64,000 bases of DNA from Branchiostoma lanceolatum (taxonomy: Eukaryota; Chordata; Leptocardii; Amphioxiformes; Branchiostomatidae). Under the pieces are notes generated by a model. It searched no databases, was not told the origin of the DNA, and saw nothing but the letters and a program-made list of their open reading frames with translations. Where the stretch lies: the NCBI RefSeq assembly GCF_035083965.1, contig NC_089733.1, forward strand, positions 6,183,574-6,247,573, in the 5' to 3' direction. Every line of letters begins with the position of its first letter. Position 1 is the stretch's first letter. The translations under genes were made by a program, and so were the position numbers. Positions 45,798 through 57,654 of this stretch are shown piece by piece.

Positions 45798-48700
45798 CCA
45801 TCATCATCATCACCATTATCATCATCATCATCATCATCATCACCATTATTATCATTATAAACATTATCATCATCATCACCACCACCGTTATCATCATTAT
45901 TAACATTATCATCGCGTTATCATCGCACCTTTTTTTTCAGGAAAACAGCAGTACCAAAAGACATAGCCTCCGTATATAAAGGTACATTGTTTATCAAAAT
46001 AGGCAATTTGGGCTAGCTTTTTAAACCCTTAATAATTGAATGATATCGTTTTAAGCTATAACTTTATAGTTCTTGAAATGTAATTTGTGTGGAGAACATG
46101 TCTACAGGTCTTTTTGCCAGTTACAATTGAACGCGGGTATCTGCGTATGATTCTAGAATCTTTTACACTGAGGGAAACACTGTTACAGTCAGTGACCTGA
46201 AAGCCAAAAGTCTGCAAAAGTCTAAATGCTGTAAACTATGTGTTAACTATCCCATCTGGCCGCAGTGGTTTTTCTGCGCTATTTTAAGAAAGGATCGTGA
46301 TGGAAACGTTTTGATGCGGTCTTTCATAGACTGCCGAGAACGATTTAGCAGACTTGGCCTTGGTGAGGTCGTAATAGAATGGTGTTTCCAGGCACTTTTT
46401 AGGTCTTATATTCAAGGCCAAAACAAAAGACAAAAACGTGTGGCCAAGGAATGTGCTTCGATTTTACAACCAAACGTCGGGCTTTCTACATGACATTGGA
46501 AGCCGCTGGTGTGCTCGAAGGCGATGCAATGTTGCATAGTGATTACATTGATGATCAGCCTCTTACTTTCTTTTCATCTCTCTTTTGTTTTGGCTATTAA
46601 GCGATTTTCTTTCGGATATATCATAGACCAAATATTGAGACAAAGTACCACTTGGATTAGATTTGGCTTACATTAATCTTTCTTGATAGTTCCTTACATT
46701 TTTGTCCCAAACTTTCAGACTTTCACATAGGCACTACGCAGTCGAGAGTGGGTACCGCTATGGAACGTATTAGAAATCCAATTACATTATAGGAAAGTAG
46801 AATAGTTTAATCATGCGATCCAATTAAAGAAAACGTAATTATTCTTTTAGGTTAAGGCAGTACAGCTTTACTGAGGATGCCTGACCAAGTGACACGTGAC
46901 TTTGGGGACATGTGACTCTGGTGATAGGATTCAAAAATACTTGGGCTAATCATTAGGAAGATGGACAGGATTTCTGGAGGATTGGATCGAAATATTATGC
47001 TTTAATCAAAACTGTTATTAAACACGCGCCATTACCAGTGATCTAGCTCTGACACTATGCTGCTGCAGTGTTAATTTGCACAACCGTGTGGTCCATGGGC
47101 TATGCAAACGGAGATGGGAACCGCCCTATAACTGAGCCGTGTTGGAAGGATCTAAACTATAACTAACTCAATGCTTCCGTGAATAGTTTCATCAGGTTGG
47201 TAAGTCACTGAATAAAAATACTCTTCCTTTACACAATCAAGAGATTTTATTCAACCGACGTTTCGGTGACCAACTGTCACCTTCTTGAAGGCAATTCTGA
47301 CTGGTTCACATTGCACTGCAGCACAGGTGTCGCTGCTTATAGATGCGTTCCCAAACGCAAAGTATTTACATATGTACAGTTACAGAGAATGACATCACAA
47401 TTCGTCGGTTGAATAAATCTCATGTAATTTGTTTGTTGTTTGTTTGTTTATTTTTATTTCACCAGGGGAGTCATATCGCCAGCTGGCGTTTTTCAATGAG
47501 CCTTGGGGAGCTCTTGGTTGTGTAAAAATGTGTATTTTCATTCAGCAACTCAATGCTCACCTGTCGGACCGTCCTTTGCGAAGCACTTGACCACCTCGCC
47601 CGTGGCCTGCGCGAAGCAGTCCGCCAGCTGACAGAACGGGGTCACTGACCGCCTGAAGAATGAATGAATAAAATCTTATTTCTATTCCACAACAATCGTA
47701 CATCTACATCTACATCTACATATGATACCCCCAAATAGCCCCTTCAGGGGCAAAGTAGGGGGGGGGGGAGTTGAGGTCCCGGGCTAAGGCGGGCAGGCCT
47801 CCAGCCTGGCACGGAACGACTCAACGGTGGGAGCCGTCGCAACCGTGCCAGGCAGGGTGTTCCACTGAGGGATGGTACGGGGAAAGAAAGAGTGTTTATA
47901 TGTGTCGGTTCTAGCGTGGATGGTGTGAAACTTGAGGTCGTGGCTCCCCCGGGTGCGCCCCTGGGCTGGTTTCAACAAACTGTAAGTGTCTATATTAATG
48001 TGGTTATTAACAAGTTTGTAGAAGAAGGTGAGGCGGGCGTTCCTCCTCCTTTCAACTCCTCCTGACATGGTACAATGTATGGTAGAAAATTAACAATACC
48101 ACCAGACTAGCCTGTCTTACAATCAATTCTAACTGCAAAATATTTTCGATGACAGCATATGGGTTATAATGCAGGCATGTATGGGTCTCGCTTTTGGAAT
48201 GATGTATAAAGAAATTGACTTATGTAGGCGGATATAGGAGTTTGATATGGCAACAATACATAAAAAATATGGTTCTGTGTACCAGATAGAGTGAAGTTAT
48301 TTTAACAAAAACTTTATTCAGATAAACAAAAGATACAAAACAGAAGCATGAAACAAGAAAATACAGTTGTACATATACTGACAAATGTATAACTTGTGGC
48401 AACGATCCATTGAGCTTACAAACCATACTAAGGTATTAAGATTCCCACTTTTTGTTGTTTTTACATATTTTGTTCTTAAGTGTTGCAACATTTTTCTCTT
48501 ATCTGTATATATAGGTATATATGCTATAGAGTGAAATTTGTCTTAGCAATAATAGTCTGTAACATAACAGCGCATCTCTATCTTCACCTGAACTGCGACA
48601 GCAGGACGGGGATGCGGTGTCTCGGCAGGAAGAACGTCTCCTTCTCCATGTCCACCACGTCAATCACTCCTGACGTTGCCATGGCACCGACCCACTCGCG

Positions 48701-50595
48701 GACGTACCTGTAAAACGGTTTAGACAACACAGGGTCATTCGAGCCTATACTATCGAGAAAGCAACACACAAGGCGAAAGTAGTCTTGATGTGGGCTTGAA
48801 TAAAGTTCTAAACGGGAACTATGCGGCTACAGCGTCTTTTCTGAAGATGTGGCGTGAGTGTGTACGGTTGGCTTGAGGTTGTCCACAGCTATTTGCCTAC
48901 AACACAGGGTCAGTTGTACCAGCTGATTTGAGCCCGGTCTCATTCGACATACGATCGTCGCACGGTCGCCCCCTAAGGAAATTATCGGAATATCCGTCTA
49001 TCAGTCCATAAGTGGCGTCGTGTGGCGCAAGTGGTAGAGCATGCGGCTGTCAAACAATGGGACCCGGGATCGATCTCGGGTTGTGCCCAGAGAAATGTCC
49101 GAACTTGCGTCCCGATGTTGTGCCCTTGGGAAAGGCACTTAACAGGACTTTCCTCACTTCACTCAGTACCTAGCTCATCTAGGGTTAGGGACGTCTCTCG
49201 GATAGGACGTTAAATGAAGGTCCTGTGTTTGGGGAGAGCCACACCCCGCGCACGTTAAAGAACCCACCACACCTTTCGAAAAAGACTAGGGGCATGCCCA
49301 GGTGTGTGATGGTCCAAATCCTTTTGTCTGAAGTTGGTGATTCACTACAAATCACCCGGATGGATGCCTGGCGAACCTCCGTCTCGTATCAGCCATACGG
49401 TGATTTACACCATTCACCCGGACGGGAGACCTGGCGCATCACCGTCTACAGCCATGTCACCCCGTAAAAAGGGCGGTATAACCCATAGCAAGGGGCCAGT
49501 GCTGGCCTGTGCACGTACTACTACTGCTACTACCGTCTATCAGTCGTACAACATTCAGCTGTCTTGTTCGGAAAGGGCTCCCTTAGATCCTTAGCGACAG
49601 TTAGTTCGGTCACTGCCTGTTTGAAACGTCTACGATAGCAAAATTGCACAACGGCCTACGACACATGTGACCGCGCCGTCACTTCGATTCCCTTCTTGAC
49701 ACATTCTAAAACCTTAAGGTCCTTAAAGGGGTGTATTGTAAAATCTGGTGGGCAAAAACTACAAATATGCAGAATTTGAAAAATATACATTCAGATTCAC
49801 ATTTGTAACTCATTTGTAACTTATTTCCAACATATTCCCGTCATTTTGTCACATTTCCATCATTAATAAACGACGAAAACGCAAAACGCGCAAAATCTGG
49901 CTTATTTGCATATTATTTATCTGCCCCCATTTTATGACATGCAAATTAGGCCAGCGTAGAACGCTATAGAATAAGCGAATCGACCGTTGCTGTCGGAGTT
50001 CGAGCGTCACAGGAAAATAACCACAAGTAAACAAACTTCAGAACGTAGCGCGTTCCATCGCGTGTTCGGTGGTTCGTCGGAATTTTGGACGAAATGGTGG
50101 ACAAATTAAACGGCGGTGGAGATTGCGTGTATATACATTTTTTCCAGACGTTCGCACGACACTAGAAAGTCGCATACATACGTGATAAATATTGCTGTGC
50201 AGTGTGATAAGGTAGATTCAACTAATGATGAGAAAAATAACCAAAAGCAATGAATTTTGTTTTCTGTTCCGATCACAATATGCCCCTTTAAGGTATGGCG
50301 AGCTCAAATGATAATGGCGAACCGTTGAAATTTAGTTTTAGCTGTGGGATAACCCTTATGTAGTACTTGCACTGTTGTGTGGCCCAAGGGCTACAGAAAC
50401 CGAGATAGGCACCACCCTATATACTGAAATGTCCGGGAATGGTTTAGATTTTAAGTCACTAACTTTGAAATGTAGTTTGTCTGGTACAAAATGGTGTGGA
50501 TAGATTTTATGATAAGGAATTGATACCTACATGTACATTTTGTAGCAGTATTCAATATATAAGCATGCGATGCTGACACAAAGTGTTACCCCCCA

Positions 50596-50658
<63 letters not shown>

Positions 50659-53600
50659 AAAACCCACCCATATATCTACAGCTCTCAATGATAGGGTAAT
50701 TGTATGATACGATACGAGCAACATCATTAAATTACGTCTATATTCAACAGGACTGATGAATAGACCAATTAATGTGCTTGTATTCGTTTGTATTGCATAC
50801 CCAGTAAACCGCATCATGGCGTAACACACCAGGTTTGTACTGAACAGTCCAAGCTGTATATCCGGACAGATATTTTTTATCCAATCACAGCGGGAAGGAC
50901 CCCTACTCCTTTTAATAAGCGTGGTGGGTGTGGCTCTCTCAAACATGGGACCTCTATTTAACGTCCCTAACCGAAGCTAGGTACTCATTTTTACCTGAGT
51001 GAAGTAGGGAAAGTCGTGTAAAGTGCACCGTCAACAAGACAAATCAGGGGAACCCGGATTCGAACCCAGGACCTCTGGGTTCTGAGCCAAACACCCTGCC
51101 ACTGCGCCACAGCGTCGCCCCACGTGGCAGTGCTCATATGCCCAAATTAAAAAAAAGAAAAAAAGAAATCAATCTTCCTTCATCTAAGTCGCAAATATTA
51201 GTAGCATGGTAGTGGAAAGAGTACGCAGGATACACATGTAAAATATGTACTTGTAGCCTCTATCTAACAGGAAATCTTATTATACACAAGTGTTTATCTT
51301 AGAATGCGTTGCATGGAAAGACGAAAATAGGTACCGGGTTCAAGTAACGAAAACAGCACATTGGAACGAAAAAGCCCCACCTTTTTTTGTGTTTGAAGTC
51401 CCTCGGTTACTATATTTGGAAAAAGAATCTATATCTGTACATTGATGACAGAAACGGCCTCGTATGACAAAAAAATGTCATAAATAGAAACGTTGTTTGC
51501 ATCATCTGCTATTTTCACAGGTTATATCGACATACATCCGTTTGTTTGGCATTTTAAACACTTGATAACCCTAAGCAATCATCCTGTCGTAACCCTTGTT
51601 TGATAGTTAATATTTACCTTTTGATAGGAGGACCACCCATTCGGTGTTAAGAATGCCATTTTCCAAGCAGAGGTTTCGATCGAGGCGCTAGCAGTGGCCG
51701 GGATTATTAACGCTGCCCTCCTTTCACCGGTACAGTGACCTAGTCGGCTAGTGGCTAGAGTGTTCGCCTTGCATACGGTGGGTCGTGAGTTCGATCCCCG
51801 GTCGGGTCATACCAAAGACTTTAAAAAAATGGAACATCCTGCTTTCTCTGCTTAGCACTCAGAATTTGGGAAGAGTACGGAAGTTAAACACACATCACTA
51901 CTAGCGGACCAGCGCTAGCCGGGCCCCCTGCTGTAGTGACTTGCACAATTGTGTGGCCCAAGAAATGGAGATGGGCGCCACCCCTATGTGTCTTATCAAG
52001 ACGTCTGAGATATTTTTATTTTTATTTTCACCGGGAAGGGCAGCGACACCAATTTTAAAAGGAAAGCCCCGCCCTGATGCGTTCTATTGCAGAAGTGAAG
52101 GGAGGGGGGGGGGGAGCGTTAATTTTCTCGGCCTCTACTAGCCCCAATCGGCTTGGGGGGTAAAGAACGATTCATAGTCAGAAGCTAGTGTGTTAAGCCC
52201 CCCTCTCATTAGACCCGCGGCACGCTGGCGGCGTCGCTGCGGCCGATAAAATTGACAAAGCACTCAACGAATTTCATCTTTAAAAAAAACGATTTTTTTA
52301 ACGCTTTGTGTGTTTTGTTGTCTTTTTGGTCATACTTGTACGTTTTGAATGATATTCCCATTATAAAGATTCTATAAAGTCAAGGGTAACACAAATCTTG
52401 TTTTCATAGGACGCAGCGACGCCGCCAGCGTGCCGCGGGTCCAGTGAGAGGGGGGCTTTACACCGAAGGAAGGTCTTACCGGTTGTACAGTGTAGATACT
52501 GACCTTAGCAGACTTCGAGGTGGGCTTTTCGGGGCTAATAATTTGCTGATTTTGAAATTCTAATGCCATATCAGTTTAATTTGTATCCCTTTTTTCTGGC
52601 TGGCAGAGAAACGTTACAAATATCGGATAAGAGATATGTAGTCATTTTAACACCTGGATGGGGTGAGGAAAGTCGTGCATTTCTCAAGGGCACAACATCA
52701 GTGGCATGTCGGGGGATTCGAACCCTGAACCTCTGGGTTCTAGGCCACCAAACACCCTAACCTACACCAACACGACGCCACCTACCTACCGACCCTAATG
52801 TTTCCAGCACCGTAATAGGAAACACAAGATTAATTTTCATTGGCCTTATCTATAAGTGTGTGTACTTGACTCACCAGACCCGCATCCCGGCGGCATCGGC
52901 GATCTCTTGACACGTGGCGGGCCCCTCAAGCCGCCCCAAGGCCTCGAACAGCCCGGCCCGGGACCCCAAACCAAGAAACAAACATACAAATAAACAACCT
53001 CTACTCACCGGACCCGCATCCCGGCGGCATCGGCGATCTCCTGACACGTGGCCGGCCCCTCAAGCCGCCCCATGGCCTCGAACAGCCCGGCCCGGGACCC
53101 CAAACCAAGAAACTAACATACAAATAAACAACCTCTACTCACCGGACCCGCATCCCGGCGGCATCGGCGATCTCCTGACACGTGGCCGGCCCCTCAAGCC
53201 GCCCCATGGCCTCGAACAGCCCGGCCCGGGACCCCAAACCAAGAAACTAACATACAAATAAACAACCTCTACTCACCGGACCCGCATCCCGGCGGCATCG
53301 GCGATCTCTTGACACGTGGCTGGCCCCTCAAGCCGCCCCATGGCCTCGAACAGCCCGGCCCGGGACCCCACGGACATGGCCATGCACACGAACCCCGCCT
53401 TCACGATATCGAACATCTTCATGGCGAACTCCATGGTGGACTCCTCCCTTTCCTGTAGCACGTATTCAAAACGTAAGGGCCCTGTCATACTTTTGCGTAT
53501 ACACAAGCCCGCATGAGTTGCGTATTAACATGTTTTTTTGGTTTAGGTTAAGTTTGCAGCCGAAGAAGTTATTTCTTTGGTTTGATTACCTGACCGCACA

Positions 53601-54124
53601 ACGATGGGTCGAAGTAGAAAACAACTTCCTCCCCGCAAAATTTACTGAAGCAAACAAAATATGTTACTGCGGAACCCATACGCACTGGAACATACGCACA
53701 AGTGTGACAGGGCCTTTAGCACGGGGACAGAGCCATTCAGCACTGGAAAACCAGTGCTGAACTTTCTTCAGCACTGCAAAAACCCGTGCTGAGGCCGATT
53801 CTGGCGTTGATTCAGCACTGGAATACCAGTGCAGAAGGCATGGTTTTTGATACCTCTTTGGACACAACTGTGTGTGTATGGCTCTTGTCGTCCCTGTAGA
53901 CGGTCGACAGCTTCGGTCGATATCTCAGCTTAGCAGTCAGTCATGATCACTCTGGGGGGTCCTAGCTTTGCAGTGCCTCTCGTGCGTATGACACTATAGT
54001 CGAGATACTAAACTTAAACACGGCTTTAAACGCTTAGGTTATGCAGACGTGGTCTTACCTGTTGGTCACCGCTAGACGCCATCACGACGTCGTTCTGATG
54101 ATGGTCAGTCTCAGTAGCGCTCAT
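44512..54124 (-). CDS. SAM-dependent class I methyltransferase, Rv2258c-like
   Basis: Exons in transcript order: 54124-54059, 53452-53277, 48707-48588, 47652-47561, 45576-45454 and 45071-44512. They total 1137 bp (378 residues) with all phases agreeing. Residues about 25-110 look like a winged-helix N-terminal domain (GSRAGLFEAMGRLEGPATCQ, EIADAAGMRVRYVREWVGAM). Residues 193-378 form a Rossmann methyltransferase with motif I VIDLGCGRA (198-206), the acidic ribose contact in FYGIDLD (D225), FDYVTAFDAIHDV, and LKPGGLFSLVEIKG. Such proteins transfer a methyl from SAM; the acceptor is not predictable from sequence. ATG 54124 is 31 bp inside an exon preceded by a strong polypyrimidine acceptor at 54156, so an upstream 5' UTR exon is expected. 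Introns are filled with repeats. Confidence 0.9.
45607..45917. repeat. (ATC)n microsatellite, about 310 bp
   Basis: An imperfect ATC/ATT repeat in the intron before methyltransferase exon 5. Its nearer edge is about 30 bp from the acceptor. Long Ile-only and Met-only frames across it are artefacts of the repeat. Confidence 0.95.
47656..48068 (-). mobile_element. 5'-truncated CR1/L2-like LINE with (ATTC)n tail
   Basis: The minus-strand frame 48068-47784 encodes a typical ORF2 C-terminus (KHSFFPRTIPQWNTLPG, TVESFRARLEACPP). It is followed by a short 3' UTR and TTTTATTCATTCATTC. The tail abuts the acceptor of methyltransferase exon 4. Confidence 0.8.
49012..49500 (+). mobile_element. tRNA-derived SINE, family A variant
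   Basis: The head GTGTGGCGCAAGTGGTAGAG, a B-box-like ATCGATCTCGGG, and the family A body with the GGGGCATGCCC 3' type. An additional CACCCGGA...GCCTGGCG segment runs to about 49500. Confidence 0.7.
50365..50432 (+). mobile_element. SINE family B 3' fragment
   Basis: TTGTGTGGCCCAAGGGCTAC followed by GGCACCACCCTATA matches the 3' parts of 41672-41940 and 51728-52000. A similar fragment lies near 47080-47135. Confidence 0.5.
50599..50654. repeat. (CA)n microsatellite
   Basis: About 56 bp of CA dinucleotide in the intron between methyltransferase exons 2 and 3. Confidence 0.95.
50788..51119 (-). mobile_element. tRNA-derived SINE, family A
   Basis: The minus-strand head is GGCGACGCTGTGGCGCAGTG with a B-box-like GGGTTCGAATCC. 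The body is family A and its end resembles 36776-37165 (GGTTTACTGGGTATGCAATAC). Confidence 0.7.
51728..52000 (+). mobile_element. tRNA-derived SINE, family B, copy 2
   Basis: The head is GTGACCTAGTCGGCTAGTGG with TGAGTTCGATCCCCGG. The body matches 41672-41940. Confidence 0.75.
52193..52460. mobile_element. MITE with about 55-bp GC-rich inverted ends
   Basis: TTAAGCCCCCCTCTCATTAG and CCCGCGGCACGCTGGCGGCG are complemented at the right end by CGCCGCCAGCGTGCCGCGGG and GAGAGGGGGGCTTTA. The middle is AT-rich and non-coding. Confidence 0.8.
52650..52781 (-). mobile_element. SINE family A, truncated
   Basis: Head (GGTTCGAATCCCCCGAC region) and the first part of the body only, on the minus strand. 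Confidence 0.6.
52869..53370 (-). repeat. 134-bp tandem repeat: exon 2 end, donor and intron start, 3 extra copies
   Basis: The donor block ACTCAC|CGGACCCGCATCC recurs at 52869, 53003, 53137 and 53271, exactly 134 bp apart. Each unit holds 94 bp identical or nearly identical to the 3' end of methyltransferase exon 2 (53277-53370), plus about 40 bp of intron. The three intronic copies lack the first 82 bp of the exon. Confidence 0.95.
53474..53720. mobile_element. MITE, AGGGCCCTGTCACAC family, copy 1
   Basis: The left end is AAGGGCCCTGTCATACTTTT and the right end GCACAAGTGTGACAGGGCCT. It has GCGTATACAC-like motifs inside. It is in intron 1 of the methyltransferase gene, 21 bp from the exon 2 acceptor. 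Confidence 0.75.
53733..53840. repeat. Cluster of three CAGCACTG hairpins
   Basis: CAGCACTGG and CCAGTGCTG arms are separated by 3-5 nt loops. The motif occurs three times in about 100 bp; the second and third are imperfect. Confidence 0.75.
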
Positions 54125-54559
54125 GTTGTTGGGTCAGATTTCTTTCTTAGCAAATCTAAGAAAAAAAGATAAAGACTAAACAATTTGTTTAGCTCGTCTC
54201 TGTCGACCCTCTCCCCACACGATTACACAAGCAAGTCATCAGTCAGATGGATGATATTCAGCACCGAATAAGACTGACCTCTGACCAAATGATCTGTTTT
54301 TGTTAGTATAATTGGAGCGTGATTGAATACAATGATGTAATTAAAAGCAACCAATGGCGGCTAATGACTCTCTGACCAGTAGCCACGGTAACTGGCAGAC
54401 GACTATCATGATTTCTTAATGACGTGACGTCATTAGCAAGTTTTGCATAGGCCTGCCTCACTATGGTAACGGTTCCTGGAAAAAGGTCAAGGGTCAAGAA
54501 GATGGCAATTAACACATTCATAGTTTTAACACACCCGTCCGACCTACCTTCCACTAGCG

Positions 54560-54962
54560 TAAAGCCCCTGTCACACTTGTGCGTATAGCCGTTGCGTGTG
54601 AGTTGCGAATTGACATTTTTCACATACGCCGCCGTGCGCACTTTACGCGTCTCACATGCATCTCAATCGATTTGTGTAAGTTTTATGTTCGCTCGCATAC
54701 GCACAATATGGCCCAGTAGGCATAATAGTTTTGGGTATGAACGAAATTACGCTAATGCGCAAGTTATACGTTATAAATATGTTTCGATTATTTTGATGTA
54801 TGTGTAAGGCACATCTAACATATGAAAAACGAAATGTGAGTCACACATTCGTCAAAATAGTCGAAAAATTCCACAACTGTTGTGCGTACAGCTGCGTATT
54901 GAATTTTGTCGATACGCAACTCACACGCAACGTGTATACGCTCAAGTGTGACAGGGCCCTAA
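54560..54962. mobile_element. MITE, AGGGCCCTGTCACAC family, copy 2
   Basis: The termini are AAAGCCCCTGTCACACTTGT and AAGTGTGACAGGGCCCT, with extended complementarity (GTTGCGTGTGAGTTGCG and CGCAACTCACACGCAAC). It is upstream of the methyltransferase start codon. Confidence 0.8.
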
Positions 54963-55119
54963 GGTATTGACGTGGTATCTACCAGACTAACCACACCTAG
55001 TACCTGCTTTATAGGGAGAATATTTACACGGAGGGTTTAGCCACCAGGGGGTTTCATTCGCAGGCGAAGAAATATCAACTTTACCGTGGACTTTTATCTA
55101 TTTATTTATTTCGATTTAC

Positions 55120-55509
55120 CACATTTTATGGAAGGATTGACATAACAGATGAACTATCACCTTTTCAAGATGTCATCCCAGACCGGACTGTAAGATTTAG
55201 ACCATCGCACACCGGGGCACGCCCCTACTCTTTTTCGAAAGGTGTGGTGGGTTCTTTAACGTGCGCGGGGTGTGGCTCTCCCCAAACACGGGACCCCCAT
55301 TTAACGTCCTATCCGAGGGACGTCCCTAACCGAAGCTAGGTACTCATTTACACCTGAGTGAAGTGAGGAAAGTCGTGTTAAGTGCCTTTCCCAAGGGCAC
55401 AACGTCGGGGCGCAAGTTCGGACATGTCTCTTGGCACAACCCGGGATTATAGATCCCGGGTCCCATTGTTTGACAGCCGCGTGCTCTACACTTGCACCAC
55501 ACGACGCCA
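55120..55509 (-). mobile_element. tRNA-derived SINE, family A variant
   Basis: The minus-strand head is TTGGCGTCGTGTGGTGCAAG. The body and GGGGCGTGCCCCGGTG 3' type are as at 42133. A terminal AATAAATAAATAGATAAA tail follows on that strand. Confidence 0.75.
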
Positions 55510-55514
55510 ACCGG

Positions 55515-56810
55515 ACTGACTCTACTGCCAAATTCTTCCCTTTTTGTCGAATTTTTCGATCCATACGCCAATGGGAAGGCCTAGTGAAGGCTAAAACTGA
55601 GGCGTTGGTTTAGAAACAGCACTGTTACAGGATGAAACTCTTTCTTATTTCAAAGGCTGAACTTGAGCTCAAGTGTATTCTTTGGGATGGTTGTAATTTT
55701 TCTTCCACGTTTTCATCATTTTTTTTCCTTAGTCGCGCGGGGATGTTTCCTTGTTAACGGGACAAATCCTGTCAATGGTTGTTCCTTGCAGGCATAAAAC
55801 GCCACCTCAAGCTGAGGTTACTTCCCAAAAATAGCTCCCGTTAATGACCTCGTTAACTTTTAAGCTATCCGCAACTGAAACATGTTGAATGTATTACGTA
55901 ACACCGACCACAAGAATACATCGTTGCAAAGTGTACAGACTCGCATATCTTTTCAACAGAAAAGGCTTGTAAGACAAAGTTTCACTACATAGCCAGTTCA
56001 TTGTTCAGTGTCTATAATTTGTTTGAAAGTAGCTGTCTAGTCCTGTCCACAACTGTCAAACGACTATACTAGAAGGGAACCCACCAATAGCAATTGTCAA
56101 GGACAAAACAACTACACGACAGCGAATGTAAGAAGAGCTGAACTTGATTTACAGCCATCATTTACACTTAATCGCACAAAGATTTTAAATCCGATGACTT
56201 AAGCTAGTAAAAAGAGTATCGATGATGAGTAGTTGGGCTAACACAGGATCCGTAATATGTCAAAACCCTTTACAGATAGCTGTGCTTAGTTACGCCACTG
56301 TTTAACAAAGTTCTTTGTACACCGCCAGTATTTAATCACCTGTCGCCACTTCACACACCGTCTGTCGCCTTCCTCCGGGCAATACCGACTAGTTACAGAT
56401 TAAAACAAGAAAAGACTGCCAAACGGGAAAATTAAGAATGGCATCACAAAGAAGCTATTTACCTGACTTTCATACCCGGAGGCTGATTTTCGACAAGTCA
56501 TTCTTTCTGCTAACTAGAAACATGCCACGACTTGTCAGTAGAAGCTTTTTCTTAGCGTCTACCAGGCTCCGTAGGTTGATGGTAAATTAGTAGAAAAGGA
56601 AAGGGAAGGAGAGTGATCTCGAACCAGTTTAGCTCAAATGAAGTCAATGAACAGATGAGCTAATCTTCCACTGGTCGTGACAGAGAAGACAGACGCTATG
56701 TACAGTATTTACATGTTCATTGTACCCCTAGCTCATTTCGATAAGCACAATGAACAGTGGACCACGGCTTAATGTCCCGTCCTAAGGACTTAGACCCTTT
56801 CCGGTAGCGC
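55515..56810. other. Gene-free stretch upstream of the methyltransferase
   Basis: Untranslated 5' exons of the methyltransferase could lie here, but I cannot identify one with confidence. Confidence 0.4.
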
Positions 56811-56814
56811 GCAT

Positions 56815-56910
56815 ATATGCATGTAGGATGAGCGACACAGCCGGGATCGAACCCGGGGCTTCTAGTTCCAGAGGCAAGAGCGCTAACCACTGGACTACGC
56901 ATGCTAGAAA
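56815..56910 (-). mobile_element. tRNA-derived SINE fragment
   Basis: On the minus strand GTAGTCCAGTGGTTAGCGC fits an A box and GGGTTCGATCCCGG a B box with a TpsiC stem. The acceptor stem does not pair, so it is not called as a tRNA gene. Confidence 0.55.
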
Positions 56911-57404
56911 TTGGCCTAATAGACAAATATAACATACCAGAAACTGGACGAAAATGCAATTCTCGGTTACAAACGGTATTTTCGATCAGCTAACTCTTCT
57001 TATATCCTTCTTATATTCGGCCGAGTTCTGCTATTTTTCCAGCAATCTTTGGAGCCTGGTATACAGGCCAACGTTTGTTGTCTCCCGGCTCACATTTAAT
57101 TGGTATGCCAACGATGGGAGCAAACGCATTTAAAAGTGCACATTTTGTTCAGAAATGATCTCCTTGGAGTATATAAATCACTCTTTGTACGACAAATACA
57201 TCACCAAGACCTGAGTTGACCTGCCTCAACTTGGCAGAGATCTTGCTTGATTCTTCAGATGCGGCAGAGACGAAATAAACCCAGAAATTTGGCGCGGTCT
57301 TAAGACAACACAACTGGTTATCTACTTTCCAGTCAACATTGGACTTATGTAAGGTCTCGTATAGTAGCATAGAAGCATGTACGGAGCACGCGGACATATA
57401 CGTT

Positions 57405-57650
57405 TGTAACTTGCGCCCCGACGTTGTGCCCTTGGAAAGGCACTTAACACGACTTTCCTCACTTCACTCAGGTGGAAATGAGCACCTAGCCCATTTAGGG
57501 TTAGGGACGTCCCTCGGATAGGACGTTAAATTGAGGTCCCGTGTTTGAGGAGAGCCACACCCCGCGCACGTAAAAGAACCGACCACACCTTTCGAAAAAG
57601 TGTAGGGGCATGCCCCGGTGTGCGACGGTCCAAATCCTTCTGTCTGGAGT
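57405..57650 (+). mobile_element. SINE family A, headless
   Basis: It starts in the body (GACGTTGTGCCCTTGGAAAG) and runs to the GGGGCATGCCCCGGTG 3' type. The tRNA-like head is missing. Confidence 0.65.
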
Positions 57651-57654
57651 TGGT

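Noticed and set aside
45634-45979. Poly-Met and poly-Ile proteins across the ATC repeat
   Set aside because: Pure consequence of an ATC microsatellite in an intron.
52914-53261. 115-residue plus-strand open frame
   Set aside because: It is the antisense reading of the 134-bp repeat copied from methyltransferase exon 2.
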